Shown: in pieces, positions 7,883 through 17,148 of the stretch | Numbering within the stretch: position 1 is the first letter of the stretch | Layout of the letters: each line of letters begins with the position of its first letter | NCBI GenBank assembly: GCA_964230805.1 | Contig: CAXRIA010000043.1 | Location: 7,976-71,975, forward strand | Reading direction: 5' to 3' | DNA length: 64,000 bases | Origin: Flavicella sp964230805 | GTDB taxonomy: Bacteria > Bacteroidota > Bacteroidia > Flavobacteriales > Flavobacteriaceae | The notes under the pieces: generated by a model | Databases searched by the model: none | The model's input: the letters and a program-made list of their open reading frames with translations, nothing else | Told to the model about the DNA's origin: nothing | Translations under genes and position numbers: made by a program

Positions 7883-9046
7883 TTATTTGCTGGCAAACAT
7901 TTTTACGTTCTCTGCGGAGATTTCTTTGTCGCCTAATATTAAAAGTCGTTCTATCACATTTCGCAACTCACGCACATTTCCCGTCCAATTGTAGTTTTGT
8001 AACAATTCGATGGCTTTCGACGAAAATTTCTTAGCGAGACTTCCCTGTTCTTGGGCAATTACAGTTGAAAAATGATCAATTAACAGAGGAATGTCATCTC
8101 TTCGATCGTTCAACGAAGGTACGTTTATCAAGATGACCGCCAAACGATGGTACAAATCTTCTCTAAACCTCCCTGCCTCAATTTCTTTCATTAAATCTTT
8201 GTTCGTAGCCGCCAGTACACGAACATTTACTTTGATGTCTTTATCGCTGCCCACCCGGCTAATTTTATTTTCTTGCAAGGCTCTCAATACTTTTGCTTGG
8301 GCAGACAAACTCATATCACCAATTTCATCTAAAAATAGCGTACTTCCATTCGCGGCTTCAAATTTTCCAATTCTATCTTTGTTCGCACCGGTGAAAGAAC
8401 CCTTGACATGTCCAAACAATTCGCTCTCAATCAATTCAGCAGGAATTGCAGCACAATTGACCTCTATCATGGAGGCTTTGGAGCGAATACTTTTTGCATG
8501 CAACCCATGAGCCACCAATTCTTTCCCTGTTCCATTGGGACCCGTAATTAAAACTCGAGCTTCTGTAGGCGCCACTTTCTCTATCATTTCTTGGATCGCA
8601 ACGATGGCTTTGCTTTCTCCGATAATTTCATACCCTTTTCGAATTTTTTTCTTGAGACGCCTGTTTTCTGAAGTCAATTGATTTTTATCCAAAGCATTTC
8701 TAACCGCTGTGAGTAACCGATTGAGATCAGGCGGTTTTGAGATATAATCAAAAGCACCGATACGCATGGTTTGCACGGCAATATCCAAATCACCATGTCC
8801 AGAAATCATAATTACAGGAATTTCGGGTGCTATACTTTTCATTTTCTGCAATACCTCCACGCCATCCATTTTGGGCATTTTGATATCACACAAAATCAGA
8901 TCATAATCCATCTTTGACACCAATTCTAAACCTTCCAAACCATCTTCTGCTTCTGTTACGTCGTAACTCCTATTCTCCTCGGAAATGATTTTTGAAAGCA
9001 CCCTACGAATTGCAGCTTCGTCTTCAATGATTAGTATTTTACTCAT
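7883..9046 (-). CDS. NtrC-family sigma-54 response regulator without DNA-binding domain
   Basis: Two-component regulator of 387 residues. The N-terminal receiver has the phospho-acceptor near D54 (LCDIKMPKMDG) and conserved T/K positions. The AAA+ domain has Walker A GPNGTGKE, the sigma-54 contact loop GSFTGA (a variant of GAFTGA), Walker B LFLDEIGD and the arginine region ending NVRELRNVIERLLIL. The protein stops about 20 residues later, so the usual Fis-type helix-turn-helix is missing. No histidine kinase is adjacent. It may activate sigma-54 promoters from solution, as some HTH-less activators do. Confidence 0.9.
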   Translation of the reverse strand: MSKILIIEDEAAIRRVLSKIISEENRSYDVTEAEDGLEGLELVSKMDYDLILCDIKMPKMDGVEVLQKMKSIAPEIPVIMISGHGDLDIAVQTMRIGAFDYISKPPDLNRLLTAVRNALDKNQLTSENRRLKKKIRKGYEIIGESKAIVAIQEMIEKVAPTEARVLITGPNGTGKELVAHGLHAKSIRSKASMIEVNCAAIPAELIESELFGHVKGSFTGANKDRIGKFEAANGSTLFLDEIGDMSLSAQAKVLRALQENKISRVGSDKDIKVNVRVLAATNKDLMKEIEAGRFREDLYHRLAVILINVPSLNDRRDDIPLLIDHFSTVIAQEQGSLAKKFSSKAIELLQNYNWTGNVRELRNVIERLLILGDKEISAENVKMFASK

Positions 9047-9223
9047 TTTTTTAATCGAAATTAATTTTGGACCATAGGTCTATTTTTACGTGAGCAGACA
9101 ATAGGTTCATTTTCGGCTTTTCAAATATATCATTTTTATGTCTTTGAAAGTTTTCTCTTCGCAATATTTTGATACTATTATTTTATTTTCTATTTTTACT
9201 GTGCACGCATAATAAATTAACGA

Positions 9224-9670
9224 ATGAATTATAAAGAAGAATCCATCGATCATCATTTAAGAGCCACTTGGCAGGCGGTAGCAAAAATGTATAATGAAGA
9301 AGCCAATAAATTTGAAAGTACTATGGCCACGGGTTTTGCGTTATTAAATATTGATATGAAAGATGGAACACCTTCCACTGCTCTTGGACCTCAAATGGGT
9401 ATGGAAGCCACAAGTTTATCAAGAATTTTAAAGTCTATGGAAGAAAAAGAATTGATTTACAGAGAAAAAAACCCAAACGATGGCAGAAGCGTTTTGATTA
9501 AACTGACCGATTTTGGCAAAGAGAAGAGAGAAATTTCGAAAAGTATCGTAATTCAATTCAATAAAAAAATTAAAGAACAAATTACGGATGAGCAGCTACG
9601 AAATTTTTTTGAAGTTACGAATAAAATCAATCAGCTTATCTCCGAAAAATTAATCTACAATACACAATAA
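9224..9670 (+). CDS. MarR-family transcriptional regulator of the fad operon
   Basis: A 148-residue winged-helix repressor-type protein. The DNA-binding core is visible around residues 55-100 (LGPQMGMEATSLSRILKSM, then the wing EKNPNDGRSVLIKLTDFGKE with the typical DGR). It is followed after 19 bases by the beta-oxidation genes fadB, fadA and fadE, so it very likely regulates them, presumably sensing an acyl-CoA or fatty acid. That ligand is inference. The 177-bp gap to the divergent NtrC-type gene must hold its promoter; I could not pick a convincing operator. Confidence 0.9.
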   Translation: MNYKEESIDHHLRATWQAVAKMYNEEANKFESTMATGFALLNIDMKDGTPSTALGPQMGMEATSLSRILKSMEEKELIYREKNPNDGRSVLIKLTDFGKEKREISKSIVIQFNKKIKEQITDEQLRNFFEVTNKINQLISEKLIYNTQ

Positions 9671-9689
9671 CCAACTTTTTGTAACCAAC

Positions 9690-12092
9690 ATGAAAAAACA
9701 CATTAAAAAAATAGCGGTCATAGGCTCGGGAATTATGGGTTCAGGAATTGCCTGCCACTTCGCCAACATAGGCGTCGAAGTTTTGTTGCTTGATATTGTT
9801 CCAAAAGAATTAACCGACAAAGAAGAAGCCCTCAAATTAACCATTGCAGATACGAAAGTTCGGAACCGAATTGTGAATCATAGTTTGCAAGAAGCACTGA
9901 AATCAAAGCCCTCTCCTATTTATAAAAAAGAGTTTGCCTCAAGGATTCAGACAGGAAATTTGGAAGATGACATACACAGAATCAAAGATGTTGATTGGAT
10001 TATGGAAGTTGTCGTAGAAAAATTAGAGGTAAAAAAACAAGTTTTTGAATTGGTAGAAAAATTCCGGTCTCCGGGTACACTCATCACCTCAAATACCTCA
10101 GGCATACCGATCAAGTTTATGAATGAAGGACGTAGCAGTGATTTTCAAGAGCATTTTGCGGTAACTCATTTTTTCAATCCACCTAGATATTTGAAACTTT
10201 TTGAAATCATTCCAGGCCCTTCTTGCAAAACAGAAATTGTAGAATTTCTTTCCATGTATGGAGAAAAATTTTTGGGTAAAACCTCGGTTCTAGCAAAAGA
10301 TACGCCTGCATTTATTGGCAATCGAATCGGTATTTTTGGAATTATGAGCCTTTTTCATATCGTGAAAGAATTGGGGCTTTCGGTAGAAGAAGTTGATAAA
10401 TTAACAGGACCCGTTATTGGCCGACCCAAATCAGCGACCTTTCGAACGGTGGATGTTGTGGGTTTGGATACCTTAGTACATGTCGCAAATGGTTTGCGAG
10501 ACAACTGTCCAAACGATGAAGCCCATCACCTATTTGAACTTCCTGATTTTGTTGAAATATTGCTCAAAAATAATTGGTTAGGCAGCAAGACAAAGCAAGG
10601 TTTTTACAAAAAAGAAACGGGCAAAGACGGTAAAAAAGAAATTCTATCATTGGATTTGCAAACCTTTGATTACAAACGAACCAAAAAAACCAAATTCAAA
10701 ACATTGGAACTTACCAAAAGCATTCCCAATGTGATCGACAGATTTCCTGTTTTGATCAAAGGAAAAGACAAAGCAGGGGCTTTTTATCGTAAGACCTTAG
10801 CGGCTCTTTTTGCGTACAGTGCGAACAGAATTCCAGAAATATCAGACGAATTGTATCGTATTGATGATGCCATGAAAGCCGGTTTTGGCTGGGAACATGG
10901 TCCTTTTCAAATTTGGGACTCCATAGGTGTCGAAAAGGGAATTGCACTTATTGAAGAAGAGGGACTAAAAGTCAACTCGTGGGTAAAGCGTATGCTCACG
11001 AATGACGTATCTTCTTTTTACCAAGTGAAAGCGGGAACGAGTTACTATTACAGTTCTATTTCTAACAAAATTGAAAAAATTCCAGGACAAGACAGTTTTC
11101 TTATTTTAAACAATATTCGTGATACCAAAACCATTTGGAGCAATCAAGATGCTTCGATTCAAGATTTGGGAGATGGCGTGTTGAACGTCGAATTTCAATC
11201 GAAAATGAATACGATTGGTGGCGGTGTTCTGCAGGCAATCAACAAAGGAATTGATTTGGCTGAACAAGAATATGAGGCCGTTATTTTAGGAAACCAAGCC
11301 GCAAATTTTTCTGTAGGTGCCAATTTGGCTATGGCATTTTTGCTAGCTATTGAACAGGAATACGAAGAACTCAACATGGCAACTAAAATGTTCCAAGACA
11401 CCGTAATGCGACTTCGTTATTCTTCGATACCTACCCTCCTAACCCCCAGAGGCATGACTTTCGGGGGCGCTTGTGAAATGAGTATGCATGTTGACAAAGT
11501 TGTAGCTGCCGCTGAAACATATACCGGTTTGGTAGAGTTTGGTGTAGGAATTATTCCTGCAGGAGCCGGTACCAAAGAGATGACCTTGAGAGCGTCGGAA
11601 GCCTTTCTGAAAGACGATGTAAAACTCAACCGCTTGAGAGACAGTTTTATCAATATTGCTATGGCGAAAGTAGCCACTTCTGCCTATGAGGCATTTGATT
11701 TGGGCTATTATCAACATAGCAAAGATTTGGTTGTTGTGAGCGCTGAGCGTCAAATTGCCACCGCAAAAAAACATGCCCTACAAATGTTAGATGACGGCTA
11801 CACACAGCCCACGCCAAAAAAGGTAAAAGTTTTGGGACAGCAAGCTTTGGGAATGTTTCGTGTGGGTACCGATAGTCTACAAAAAGGGCAATATGCTTCC
11901 GATCACGACAAAAAGATTGCCAACAAACTGGGATACATCATGGCAGGTGGCGATCTATCCGAACCGACTTATGTAACGGAGCAATATTTATTGGATTTAG
12001 AGCGTGAGGCTATACTATCGTTACTTGGAGAAAGAAAAACGCTAGAGCGTATTCAACATACCTTAAAAACCGGAAAACCATTAAGAAATTAG
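9690..12092 (+). CDS. fadB: 3-hydroxyacyl-CoA dehydrogenase / enoyl-CoA hydratase fusion
   Basis: Bifunctional beta-oxidation enzyme of 800 residues. The N-terminal NAD-binding Rossmann domain shows IGSGIMGSGIACHFAN (about residues 10-25), followed by the 3-hydroxyacyl-CoA dehydrogenase C-domain, and a crotonase fold in the second half (about 490-700; GNQAANFSVGANL then FGGACEMSMHVDKVV). This dehydrogenase-first order is like Bacillus FadN and opposite to E. coli FadB. It catalyses hydration of enoyl-CoA and oxidation of 3-hydroxyacyl-CoA. Second gene of the marR-fad operon, 31 bases before the thiolase. Confidence 0.93.
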   Translation: MKKHIKKIAVIGSGIMGSGIACHFANIGVEVLLLDIVPKELTDKEEALKLTIADTKVRNRIVNHSLQEALKSKPSPIYKKEFASRIQTGNLEDDIHRIKDVDWIMEVVVEKLEVKKQVFELVEKFRSPGTLITSNTSGIPIKFMNEGRSSDFQEHFAVTHFFNPPRYLKLFEIIPGPSCKTEIVEFLSMYGEKFLGKTSVLAKDTPAFIGNRIGIFGIMSLFHIVKELGLSVEEVDKLTGPVIGRPKSATFRTVDVVGLDTLVHVANGLRDNCPNDEAHHLFELPDFVEILLKNNWLGSKTKQGFYKKETGKDGKKEILSLDLQTFDYKRTKKTKFKTLELTKSIPNVIDRFPVLIKGKDKAGAFYRKTLAALFAYSANRIPEISDELYRIDDAMKAGFGWEHGPFQIWDSIGVEKGIALIEEEGLKVNSWVKRMLTNDVSSFYQVKAGTSYYYSSISNKIEKIPGQDSFLILNNIRDTKTIWSNQDASIQDLGDGVLNVEFQSKMNTIGGGVLQAINKGIDLAEQEYEAVILGNQAANFSVGANLAMAFLLAIEQEYEELNMATKMFQDTVMRLRYSSIPTLLTPRGMTFGGACEMSMHVDKVVAAAETYTGLVEFGVGIIPAGAGTKEMTLRASEAFLKDDVKLNRLRDSFINIAMAKVATSAYEAFDLGYYQHSKDLVVVSAERQIATAKKHALQMLDDGYTQPTPKKVKVLGQQALGMFRVGTDSLQKGQYASDHDKKIANKLGYIMAGGDLSEPTYVTEQYLLDLEREAILSLLGERKTLERIQHTLKTGKPLRN

Positions 12093-12123
12093 TCATTCAT
12101 AAAAACTAAAAATTCAATTAAAA

Positions 12124-13308
12124 ATGAACACGGCATACATAATACAAGGCTATAGAACAGCGGTTGGAAAAGCACCGAAAGGACTTTTCCGTTTCAAACG
12201 ACCTGACGAATTGGCCGCAGAGACCATCGAATATTTGCTTAAAAACGTTCCAGAATTGGACAAAACCAGAGTGGATGATGTCATAGTTGGCAATGCCATG
12301 CCAGAAGCTGAACAAGGGCTGAACATTGGTCGTTTGATTTCTTTGATGGGGCTTAAAATTGATACTGTTGCAGGGATGACAGTCAATAGGTATTGTGCCT
12401 CGGGTTTAGAAACGATCAGCATTGCCGCCGCTAAAATTGAAGCAGGAATGGCAGATTGTATTATTGCTGGTGGTGTGGAAAGCATGAGCTATATTCCTAT
12501 GGGCGGTTATCGTCCAGTACCAAATTACAAAGCAGCGGCTAGTGGACATGAAGATTACTATTGGGGCATGGGACTGACTGCCGAAGCTGTAGCAAATGAA
12601 TTTAAGGTTTCAAGAGAAGACCAAGATTTGTTCGCCTACAACTCACATCAAAAAGCGATTGAGGCTCAAAACAAAAACATTTTTGAAGAGGAGATTGTGC
12701 CTATTGATGTCGAAGAGATTTTTGTTGATTCCAATGGCAAAAGACAGACGAAAAATTACACCGTATCGGATGATGAGGGCCCACGAAAAGACACATCCAT
12801 AGAAGCACTAGCAAGACTTAGACCCGTATTTGCCAACAAGGGTAGTGTTACCGCCGGGAACTCTTCTCAAATGAGTGATGGTGCGGCATTTGTTTTGGTC
12901 ATGAGTGAAAAAATGGTCAAAGAATTGAATTTGGAACCTGTGGCACGTATGGTTTCTTTTGCTGTGGCTGGGGTTCCACCAAAAATTATGGGTATTGGTC
13001 CGGTAAAAGCAATCCCCAAAGCATTGGATCATGCGGGTATGTCATTGAAAGACATTGATCTTATTGAATTGAACGAAGCGTTCGCTTCACAATCCCTGGC
13101 TGTACTTCGCGAACTAAATATCAATCAAGAAATTGTCAATGTTAATGGAGGTGCTATTTCTCTCGGACATCCTTTGGGCTGTACCGGAGCCAAGCTTTCC
13201 GTGCAACTCATCAATGAAATGCGAAGAAGAAAAAACAAATACGGAATCGTTACGATGTGTGTAGGAACGGGACAAGGCGCTGCGGGAATCTATGAATTTT
13301 TAAAATAA
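12124..13308 (+). CDS. fadA: Acetyl-CoA acyltransferase (3-ketoacyl-CoA thiolase)
   Basis: Last step of each beta-oxidation round: thiolysis of 3-ketoacyl-CoA. The 394-residue protein has all thiolase landmarks: nucleophilic Cys in NRYCASGLETI (near residue 89), the GHPLGCTGA histidine loop and the second active-site Cys in MCVGTGQGAAG near the C-terminus. Operon position between fadB and the acyl-CoA dehydrogenase supports a degradative thiolase rather than a biosynthetic acetoacetyl-CoA thiolase. Confidence 0.94.
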   Translation: MNTAYIIQGYRTAVGKAPKGLFRFKRPDELAAETIEYLLKNVPELDKTRVDDVIVGNAMPEAEQGLNIGRLISLMGLKIDTVAGMTVNRYCASGLETISIAAAKIEAGMADCIIAGGVESMSYIPMGGYRPVPNYKAAASGHEDYYWGMGLTAEAVANEFKVSREDQDLFAYNSHQKAIEAQNKNIFEEEIVPIDVEEIFVDSNGKRQTKNYTVSDDEGPRKDTSIEALARLRPVFANKGSVTAGNSSQMSDGAAFVLVMSEKMVKELNLEPVARMVSFAVAGVPPKIMGIGPVKAIPKALDHAGMSLKDIDLIELNEAFASQSLAVLRELNINQEIVNVNGGAISLGHPLGCTGAKLSVQLINEMRRRKNKYGIVTMCVGTGQGAAGIYEFLK

Positions 13309-13362
13309 CATTTACCTATTGCCCCATCAAATAATGAATATCTAAACTTAAAACTAGAAACA

Positions 13363-15156
13363 ATGGAAACCATCAAAGGAGGAGAATTTTTGATCAAAGA
13401 GACACAAGCTGAGAATGTTTTTATTACAGAAGATTTTTCTGAAGAACAAAAAATGATGCGTGATTCAATTCAAGACTTTATAGACAAAGAGGTGTGGCCT
13501 TTCAAAGATCGCTTCGAAAAAAGTGATTACAAGTTTACCGAGGAAATTATGGTGAAAGCAGGAGAAATGGGACTACTCGGTATTTCCGTTCCTGAAAAAT
13601 ACGGTGGTATGGGTATGGGATTTGTTTCTACGATGCTGGTGTGTGACTACATTTCTGGAGCAACGGGCTCTTTAGCCACAGCCTATGGTGCGCACACAGG
13701 AATTGGCACAATGCCCATTGTTTTGTACGGAACTGAGGAACAAAAAGAAAAATACATTCCCAAATTGGTCTCTGGTGAATGGTTTGGTTCATATTGTTTA
13801 ACCGAGCCTGGAGCCGGAAGTGATGCCAACTCAGGGAAAACAAAAGCAACGTTGACAGAAGACGGCAAGCATTATTTGATCAATGGTCAAAAAATGTGGA
13901 TTTCAAATGCTGGATTTTGTAGTTTGATGATTGTTTTTGCACGTATTGAAAACGATAAAAACATCACCGCGTTCATTGTGGAATATGATCCTGAAAACCC
14001 CAACGGAATCACCATGGGCGACGAAGAACAAAAATTGGGAATAAAGGCCTCCTCTACCCGACAAGTTTTTTACAGCGACACAAAAGTTCCCATTGAAAAC
14101 ATGTTGTCAGAGAGAGGAAAGGGTTTTAAAATTGCAATGAATTCGCTGAATGTTGGAAGGATAAAACTGGCAGCAGCCTGTATTGATGCATGCCGAAGAT
14201 TTACCACAGAGAGCATCAAATATGCGAATGAACGTCACCAGTTCAAACGCTCTATTGCTTCTTTTGGTGCGATCCAATACAAATTGGCAGAAATGGCAAC
14301 AAAAACTTTTGTAACGGAAAGTGGTAGCTATCGGGCAGCCAAAGACATCCAAAATAAAATTGACGAATTAATTTCTGATGGAGCTACGCACCAAGAAGCT
14401 GAATTAAAAGGTGTGGAAGAATACGCTATCGAATGTGCCATTTTAAAAGTATATGCCTCAGAAACTGCACAGTTTGTAACCGATGAGGGGATTCAAATAT
14501 TTGGAGGCATGGGCTTTTCCAAGGATACACCCATGGAGTCCGCCTGGCGCGATGCCCGCATCGGAAGAATTTATGAAGGAACCAATGAAATCAATCGATT
14601 ACTTTCTGTAGGGATGTTACTTAAAAAAGCATTCAAAGGCGAATTAGATTTAATGACTCCGGCCATGGCTGTGGCCAATGATTTGTTGAGTATTCCTTCT
14701 TTTGAAAGTGCTGAGGACAGTCATTTTTTCTCCATGGAAAAGAAAATCATTGAAAACCTAAAGAAAACTTTTTTGATGATCGCTGGAAAAGCCGTTGAAA
14801 ATTATGGAATGGAGTTAGAAGAACAACAGCAATTGATTTTGGCTGCTGCAGAAATTTTGATTGAAATTTACATGGCGGAATCTACTTTGTTAAAAACAGA
14901 GAAATTGGTTCAGAAAACTTCTTCGGAGGCTTGCACGCCTCAGATAGCCATGACAAAATTGAATTTATTTCATGCAACAGAGAAAATAAATAGCAAAGGA
15001 AAGGAAGCGATTGTTTCCTTTACCGAAGGTGACGAACAACAGATGTTGCTTATGGGATTGAAAAGATTTACCAAATATACGACGCCTCCGAATGTCATTG
15101 CGCTTCGTACAGAAATCGCCAGCGCTTTGGTTGATAAAAATACCTATTGTTTTTAA
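13363..15156 (+). CDS. fadE: Acyl-CoA dehydrogenase (long, 597-aa form)
   Basis: FAD enzyme of the first beta-oxidation step, oxidising acyl-CoA to trans-2-enoyl-CoA. Signatures are CLTEPGAGSDANS, WISNAG, and the catalytic-base region RIYEGTNEINRLL. At 597 residues it exceeds the classic form of about 380 by a C-terminal helical extension (from about residue 420), as in Bacillus FadE and VLCAD-like enzymes. Last gene of the marR-fadB-fadA-fadE operon; electrons would go to an ETF encoded elsewhere. Confidence 0.94.
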   Translation: METIKGGEFLIKETQAENVFITEDFSEEQKMMRDSIQDFIDKEVWPFKDRFEKSDYKFTEEIMVKAGEMGLLGISVPEKYGGMGMGFVSTMLVCDYISGATGSLATAYGAHTGIGTMPIVLYGTEEQKEKYIPKLVSGEWFGSYCLTEPGAGSDANSGKTKATLTEDGKHYLINGQKMWISNAGFCSLMIVFARIENDKNITAFIVEYDPENPNGITMGDEEQKLGIKASSTRQVFYSDTKVPIENMLSERGKGFKIAMNSLNVGRIKLAAACIDACRRFTTESIKYANERHQFKRSIASFGAIQYKLAEMATKTFVTESGSYRAAKDIQNKIDELISDGATHQEAELKGVEEYAIECAILKVYASETAQFVTDEGIQIFGGMGFSKDTPMESAWRDARIGRIYEGTNEINRLLSVGMLLKKAFKGELDLMTPAMAVANDLLSIPSFESAEDSHFFSMEKKIIENLKKTFLMIAGKAVENYGMELEEQQQLILAAAEILIEIYMAESTLLKTEKLVQKTSSEACTPQIAMTKLNLFHATEKINSKGKEAIVSFTEGDEQQMLLMGLKRFTKYTTPPNVIALRTEIASALVDKNTYCF

Positions 15157-15194
15157 AAATATATATGTATTAATATCTGTGTAGAATCCAGTTT

Positions 15195-15222
15195 TTGTTT
15201 CCTATTGCTTTTAGTATCTTTG
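15195..15222 (+). promoter_or_regulatory. Promoter for the small membrane protein gene
   Basis: TTG at 15195-15197, 17-base spacer, then TATCTTTG at 15215-15222: a full match to the Bacteroidota -33/-7 promoter. The start site would fall near 15229, which favours the ATG at 15239 over that at 15230. Confidence 0.7.
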
Positions 15223-15238
15223 CATTCAAATGTATTTT

Positions 15239-15424
15239 ATGAAATTATTGATCCTTACAATTCTGCTAATTGCCATTGCTTTTGCGGGAATTGCGATTAA
15301 AATTTGGGCGAAAAAAGACGGCAAGTTTGCAGGTACCTGCGCGAGTCAAAATTCAAATTTTAATGAAAATGGTGAGCCTTGTGGCTTTTGCGGAAAAATG
15401 CCAGAAGATTGTGAAAACAAGTAA
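15239..15424 (+). CDS. Small single-pass membrane protein with four cysteines
   Basis: A 61-residue protein with one N-terminal hydrophobic helix (about residues 1-23) followed by a short hydrophilic tail with cysteines in GTCASQ, PCGFCGK and EDCENK. Similar small proteins of unknown function are widespread in Flavobacteriia. The CxxC suggests metal or thiol chemistry, which is inference. A second in-frame ATG lies at 15230. It has its own strong promoter and precedes the ECF sigma factor by 108 bases. Confidence 0.75.
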   Translation: MKLLILTILLIAIAFAGIAIKIWAKKDGKFAGTCASQNSNFNENGEPCGFCGKMPEDCENK

Positions 15425-15532
15425 GACAAGTTGTATTTTTTTTATGAAAGAAGAGTGAATTCGTTGTAAGATCTCTTGTCATCTCTAATCAAACAACTCA
15501 CGTTTAAGGTATTCCTTGTTCAATGTAAATCA

Positions 15533-16084
15533 ATGTCAAATAAAAACTCCATCCTGATTACCGAGGCCCAGGCCGGAAAACAAGCTGCCTACAAGGATTT
15601 GCTCAATCTTTATTGGAATGACGTATATTCTTTCCAGTTGTCGAAAATGCATGATGAAAATTTGGCAGAAGACATAACTATACAAACTTTTTCCAAAGCT
15701 TTTGACAAACTGAATTTATACAAAGACAGCTATAGTTTCAAATCATGGCTACTTTCAATTTCGAAAAATTTGCAAATCGATGAATTGAGAAAACGCAGAG
15801 CCGTTACCATTTCATTGGATGATGAGAGAGAACATTCCCAGTCTATACAAGATGACGCTCCCTCTCCAGAGGACCAGTTAATCAACAAACAAAATTTAGC
15901 AGAATTACTGGTATACCTAAAACAGTTGAAACCGCATTACCAAAATATAATTCAACTGCGTTACTTTCAAGAGTTGAGTTACAAAGAAATTGCATTTCGC
16001 AATGAAGAATCCATCAACAATGTGAAAGTGAAATTGTTGAGAGCTAAAAAACTATTAGCTGAGATTATTCAGACTGCTCCTTAA
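15533..16084 (+). CDS. ECF-type RNA polymerase sigma factor
   Basis: A 183-residue sigma-70 family factor containing only regions 2 and 4. Region 2 includes the core-binding segment LAEDITIQTFSKAF and the -10 reading stretch SWLLSISKNLQIDELRKRR. Region 4 has the helix-turn-helix YKEIAFRNEESINNVKVKLLRA. I use the ATG at 15533; an upstream TTG at 15476 adds 19 residues without sigma character. No anti-sigma gene is adjacent. It is convergent with another ECF gene. Confidence 0.88.
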   Translation: MSNKNSILITEAQAGKQAAYKDLLNLYWNDVYSFQLSKMHDENLAEDITIQTFSKAFDKLNLYKDSYSFKSWLLSISKNLQIDELRKRRAVTISLDDEREHSQSIQDDAPSPEDQLINKQNLAELLVYLKQLKPHYQNIIQLRYFQELSYKEIAFRNEESINNVKVKLLRAKKLLAEIIQTAP

Positions 16085-16212
16085 ATTGAATTAAATACAA
16101 AACAGGAAAATTTCCAATAATTCAATTTGAAATCTTATTTACGAAGAACAGAGCACCACTCACAACCCTTAATTCATATTCACAACACAAGAATTTGCAC
16201 AATTTTTTAAGC

Positions 16213-16267
16213 GTATCATTTTTGTCGCTTTTGAAAAATTCAACAAAAATGATACGGTGCTTTTTTT
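16213..16267 (+). terminator. Long-stem terminator between the two ECF genes
   Basis: Perfect 13-bp arms GTATCATTTTTGT (16213-16225) and ACAAAAATGATAC (16243-16255), followed on the plus strand by GGTGC and seven T. It lies 129 bases after the first ECF stop, so it either ends that transcript or marks the end of a small RNA. The remainder of the 288-bp gap shows only a weak ATTGAATTA/TAATTCAAT repeat near 16085-16125. Confidence 0.65.
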
Positions 16268-16372
16268 GGGTGTAATGCTGTTTTTAATCAGAAAATCATT
16301 CGAGTATTTTTTTATCATATAGAAGTCATTTACGTTGGATAACACTCTAACGTAAAAATATATGATATCGTA

Positions 16373-16957
16373 TCAATTTGTTAAAATTATATCTCTTTTA
16401 GCGATTATTTTTCGAAGATTTATTAGCGCATAGCGCATCCGACCTAAAACGGTATTGATACTAACATCTGTTTTTTCAGCAATTTCTTTAAAGCTTAGCT
16501 CGTGATAAAGTCGGAAAATTAACACCTCCCTTTGGTCAATTGGCAAATCTTTAATCAATGATTTTACCTTGCTATGAATCTGCTCACGAATCATCTTAGA
16601 CTCCACGTCCAAGTTCCCATCACTGATCACATCAAAAATATCAAAAGAATCCGTTCTGTTAAATTTGGGCATTCGCTTTGATTTTCGGAAATGATCAATA
16701 ATTAAATTATGAGCAATTCGCATGACCCAGGGTAAAAACTTACCCTCTTCGTTGTACTTCCCTTGTTTCAGTGTTTTGATCACTCTTATAAAAGTGTCTT
16801 GAAACAAATCTTCTGTGACATCACGATTTTTGACTTTCGAAAAGATAAACCCGTAAATTTTTTGCTTGTGTCTGTTGATTAGTACTTCGAGACAGCTCTC
16901 GTCTCCTGAAACATAATCACTGACCAACGCCTTGTCAGATATTTTATATGGTTGCAT
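16373..16957 (-). CDS. ECF-type RNA polymerase sigma factor
   Basis: A 194-residue sigma factor. Region 2 shows DLFQDTFIRVIKTL and LPWVMRIAHNLIIDHFRKSKR; region 4 shows LPIDQREVLIFRLYHELSFKE then the helix-turn-helix NTVLGRMRYALINLRK. It belongs to a type highly conserved in Bacteroidota that is usually encoded without an adjacent anti-sigma factor, as here. The 191-bp gap upstream holds a TAnnTTTG box about 100 bases off and a compact inverted repeat close to the start. Confidence 0.92.
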   Translation of the reverse strand: MQPYKISDKALVSDYVSGDESCLEVLINRHKQKIYGFIFSKVKNRDVTEDLFQDTFIRVIKTLKQGKYNEEGKFLPWVMRIAHNLIIDHFRKSKRMPKFNRTDSFDIFDVISDGNLDVESKMIREQIHSKVKSLIKDLPIDQREVLIFRLYHELSFKEIAEKTDVSINTVLGRMRYALINLRKIIAKRDIILTN

Positions 16958-16972
16958 AAAATTAATTTAAAG

Positions 16973-16990
16973 AAATACGACTTCGTATTT
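16973..16990. promoter_or_regulatory. Compact inverted repeat upstream of the ECF gene
   Basis: AAATACGA (16973-16980) and TCGTATTT (16983-16990) form a perfect 8-bp inverted repeat with a 2-base centre, 16 bases before the sigma-factor ATG. Its place in the leader suggests an operator or a translation-controlling hairpin; no partner is known. Confidence 0.4.
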
Positions 16991-17057
16991 GTCTGGTTTT
17001 TAAAGTAATTTTATGTCGATAGGCGCTTTATTTAGGTCGATTGTGAATACAAATATG

Positions 17058-17065
17058 CAAAATTA
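17058..17065 (-). promoter_or_regulatory. -7 promoter box for the second ECF gene
   Basis: The minus strand reads TAATTTTG, matching TAnnTTTG. It would give a leader of roughly 95 nt containing the inverted repeat at 16973-16990. Confidence 0.4.
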
Positions 17066-17148
17066 TTGTCGCGGTTCCTAATTAATTACTGATTTTTACA
17101 GAAAAGAAAAATCAAAAAGGTTATTTTTACATTTCTTTTAGATAGCCC

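Noticed and set aside
8091..8510. Plus-strand open frame (139 codons) opposite the NtrC-type regulator
   Set aside because: Antisense to conserved AAA+ motifs; no family match.
16213..16267. Hairpin as a riboswitch or structured RNA
   Set aside because: A single perfect stem followed by a T-run is better explained as an intrinsic terminator, although a small RNA ending there is not excluded.
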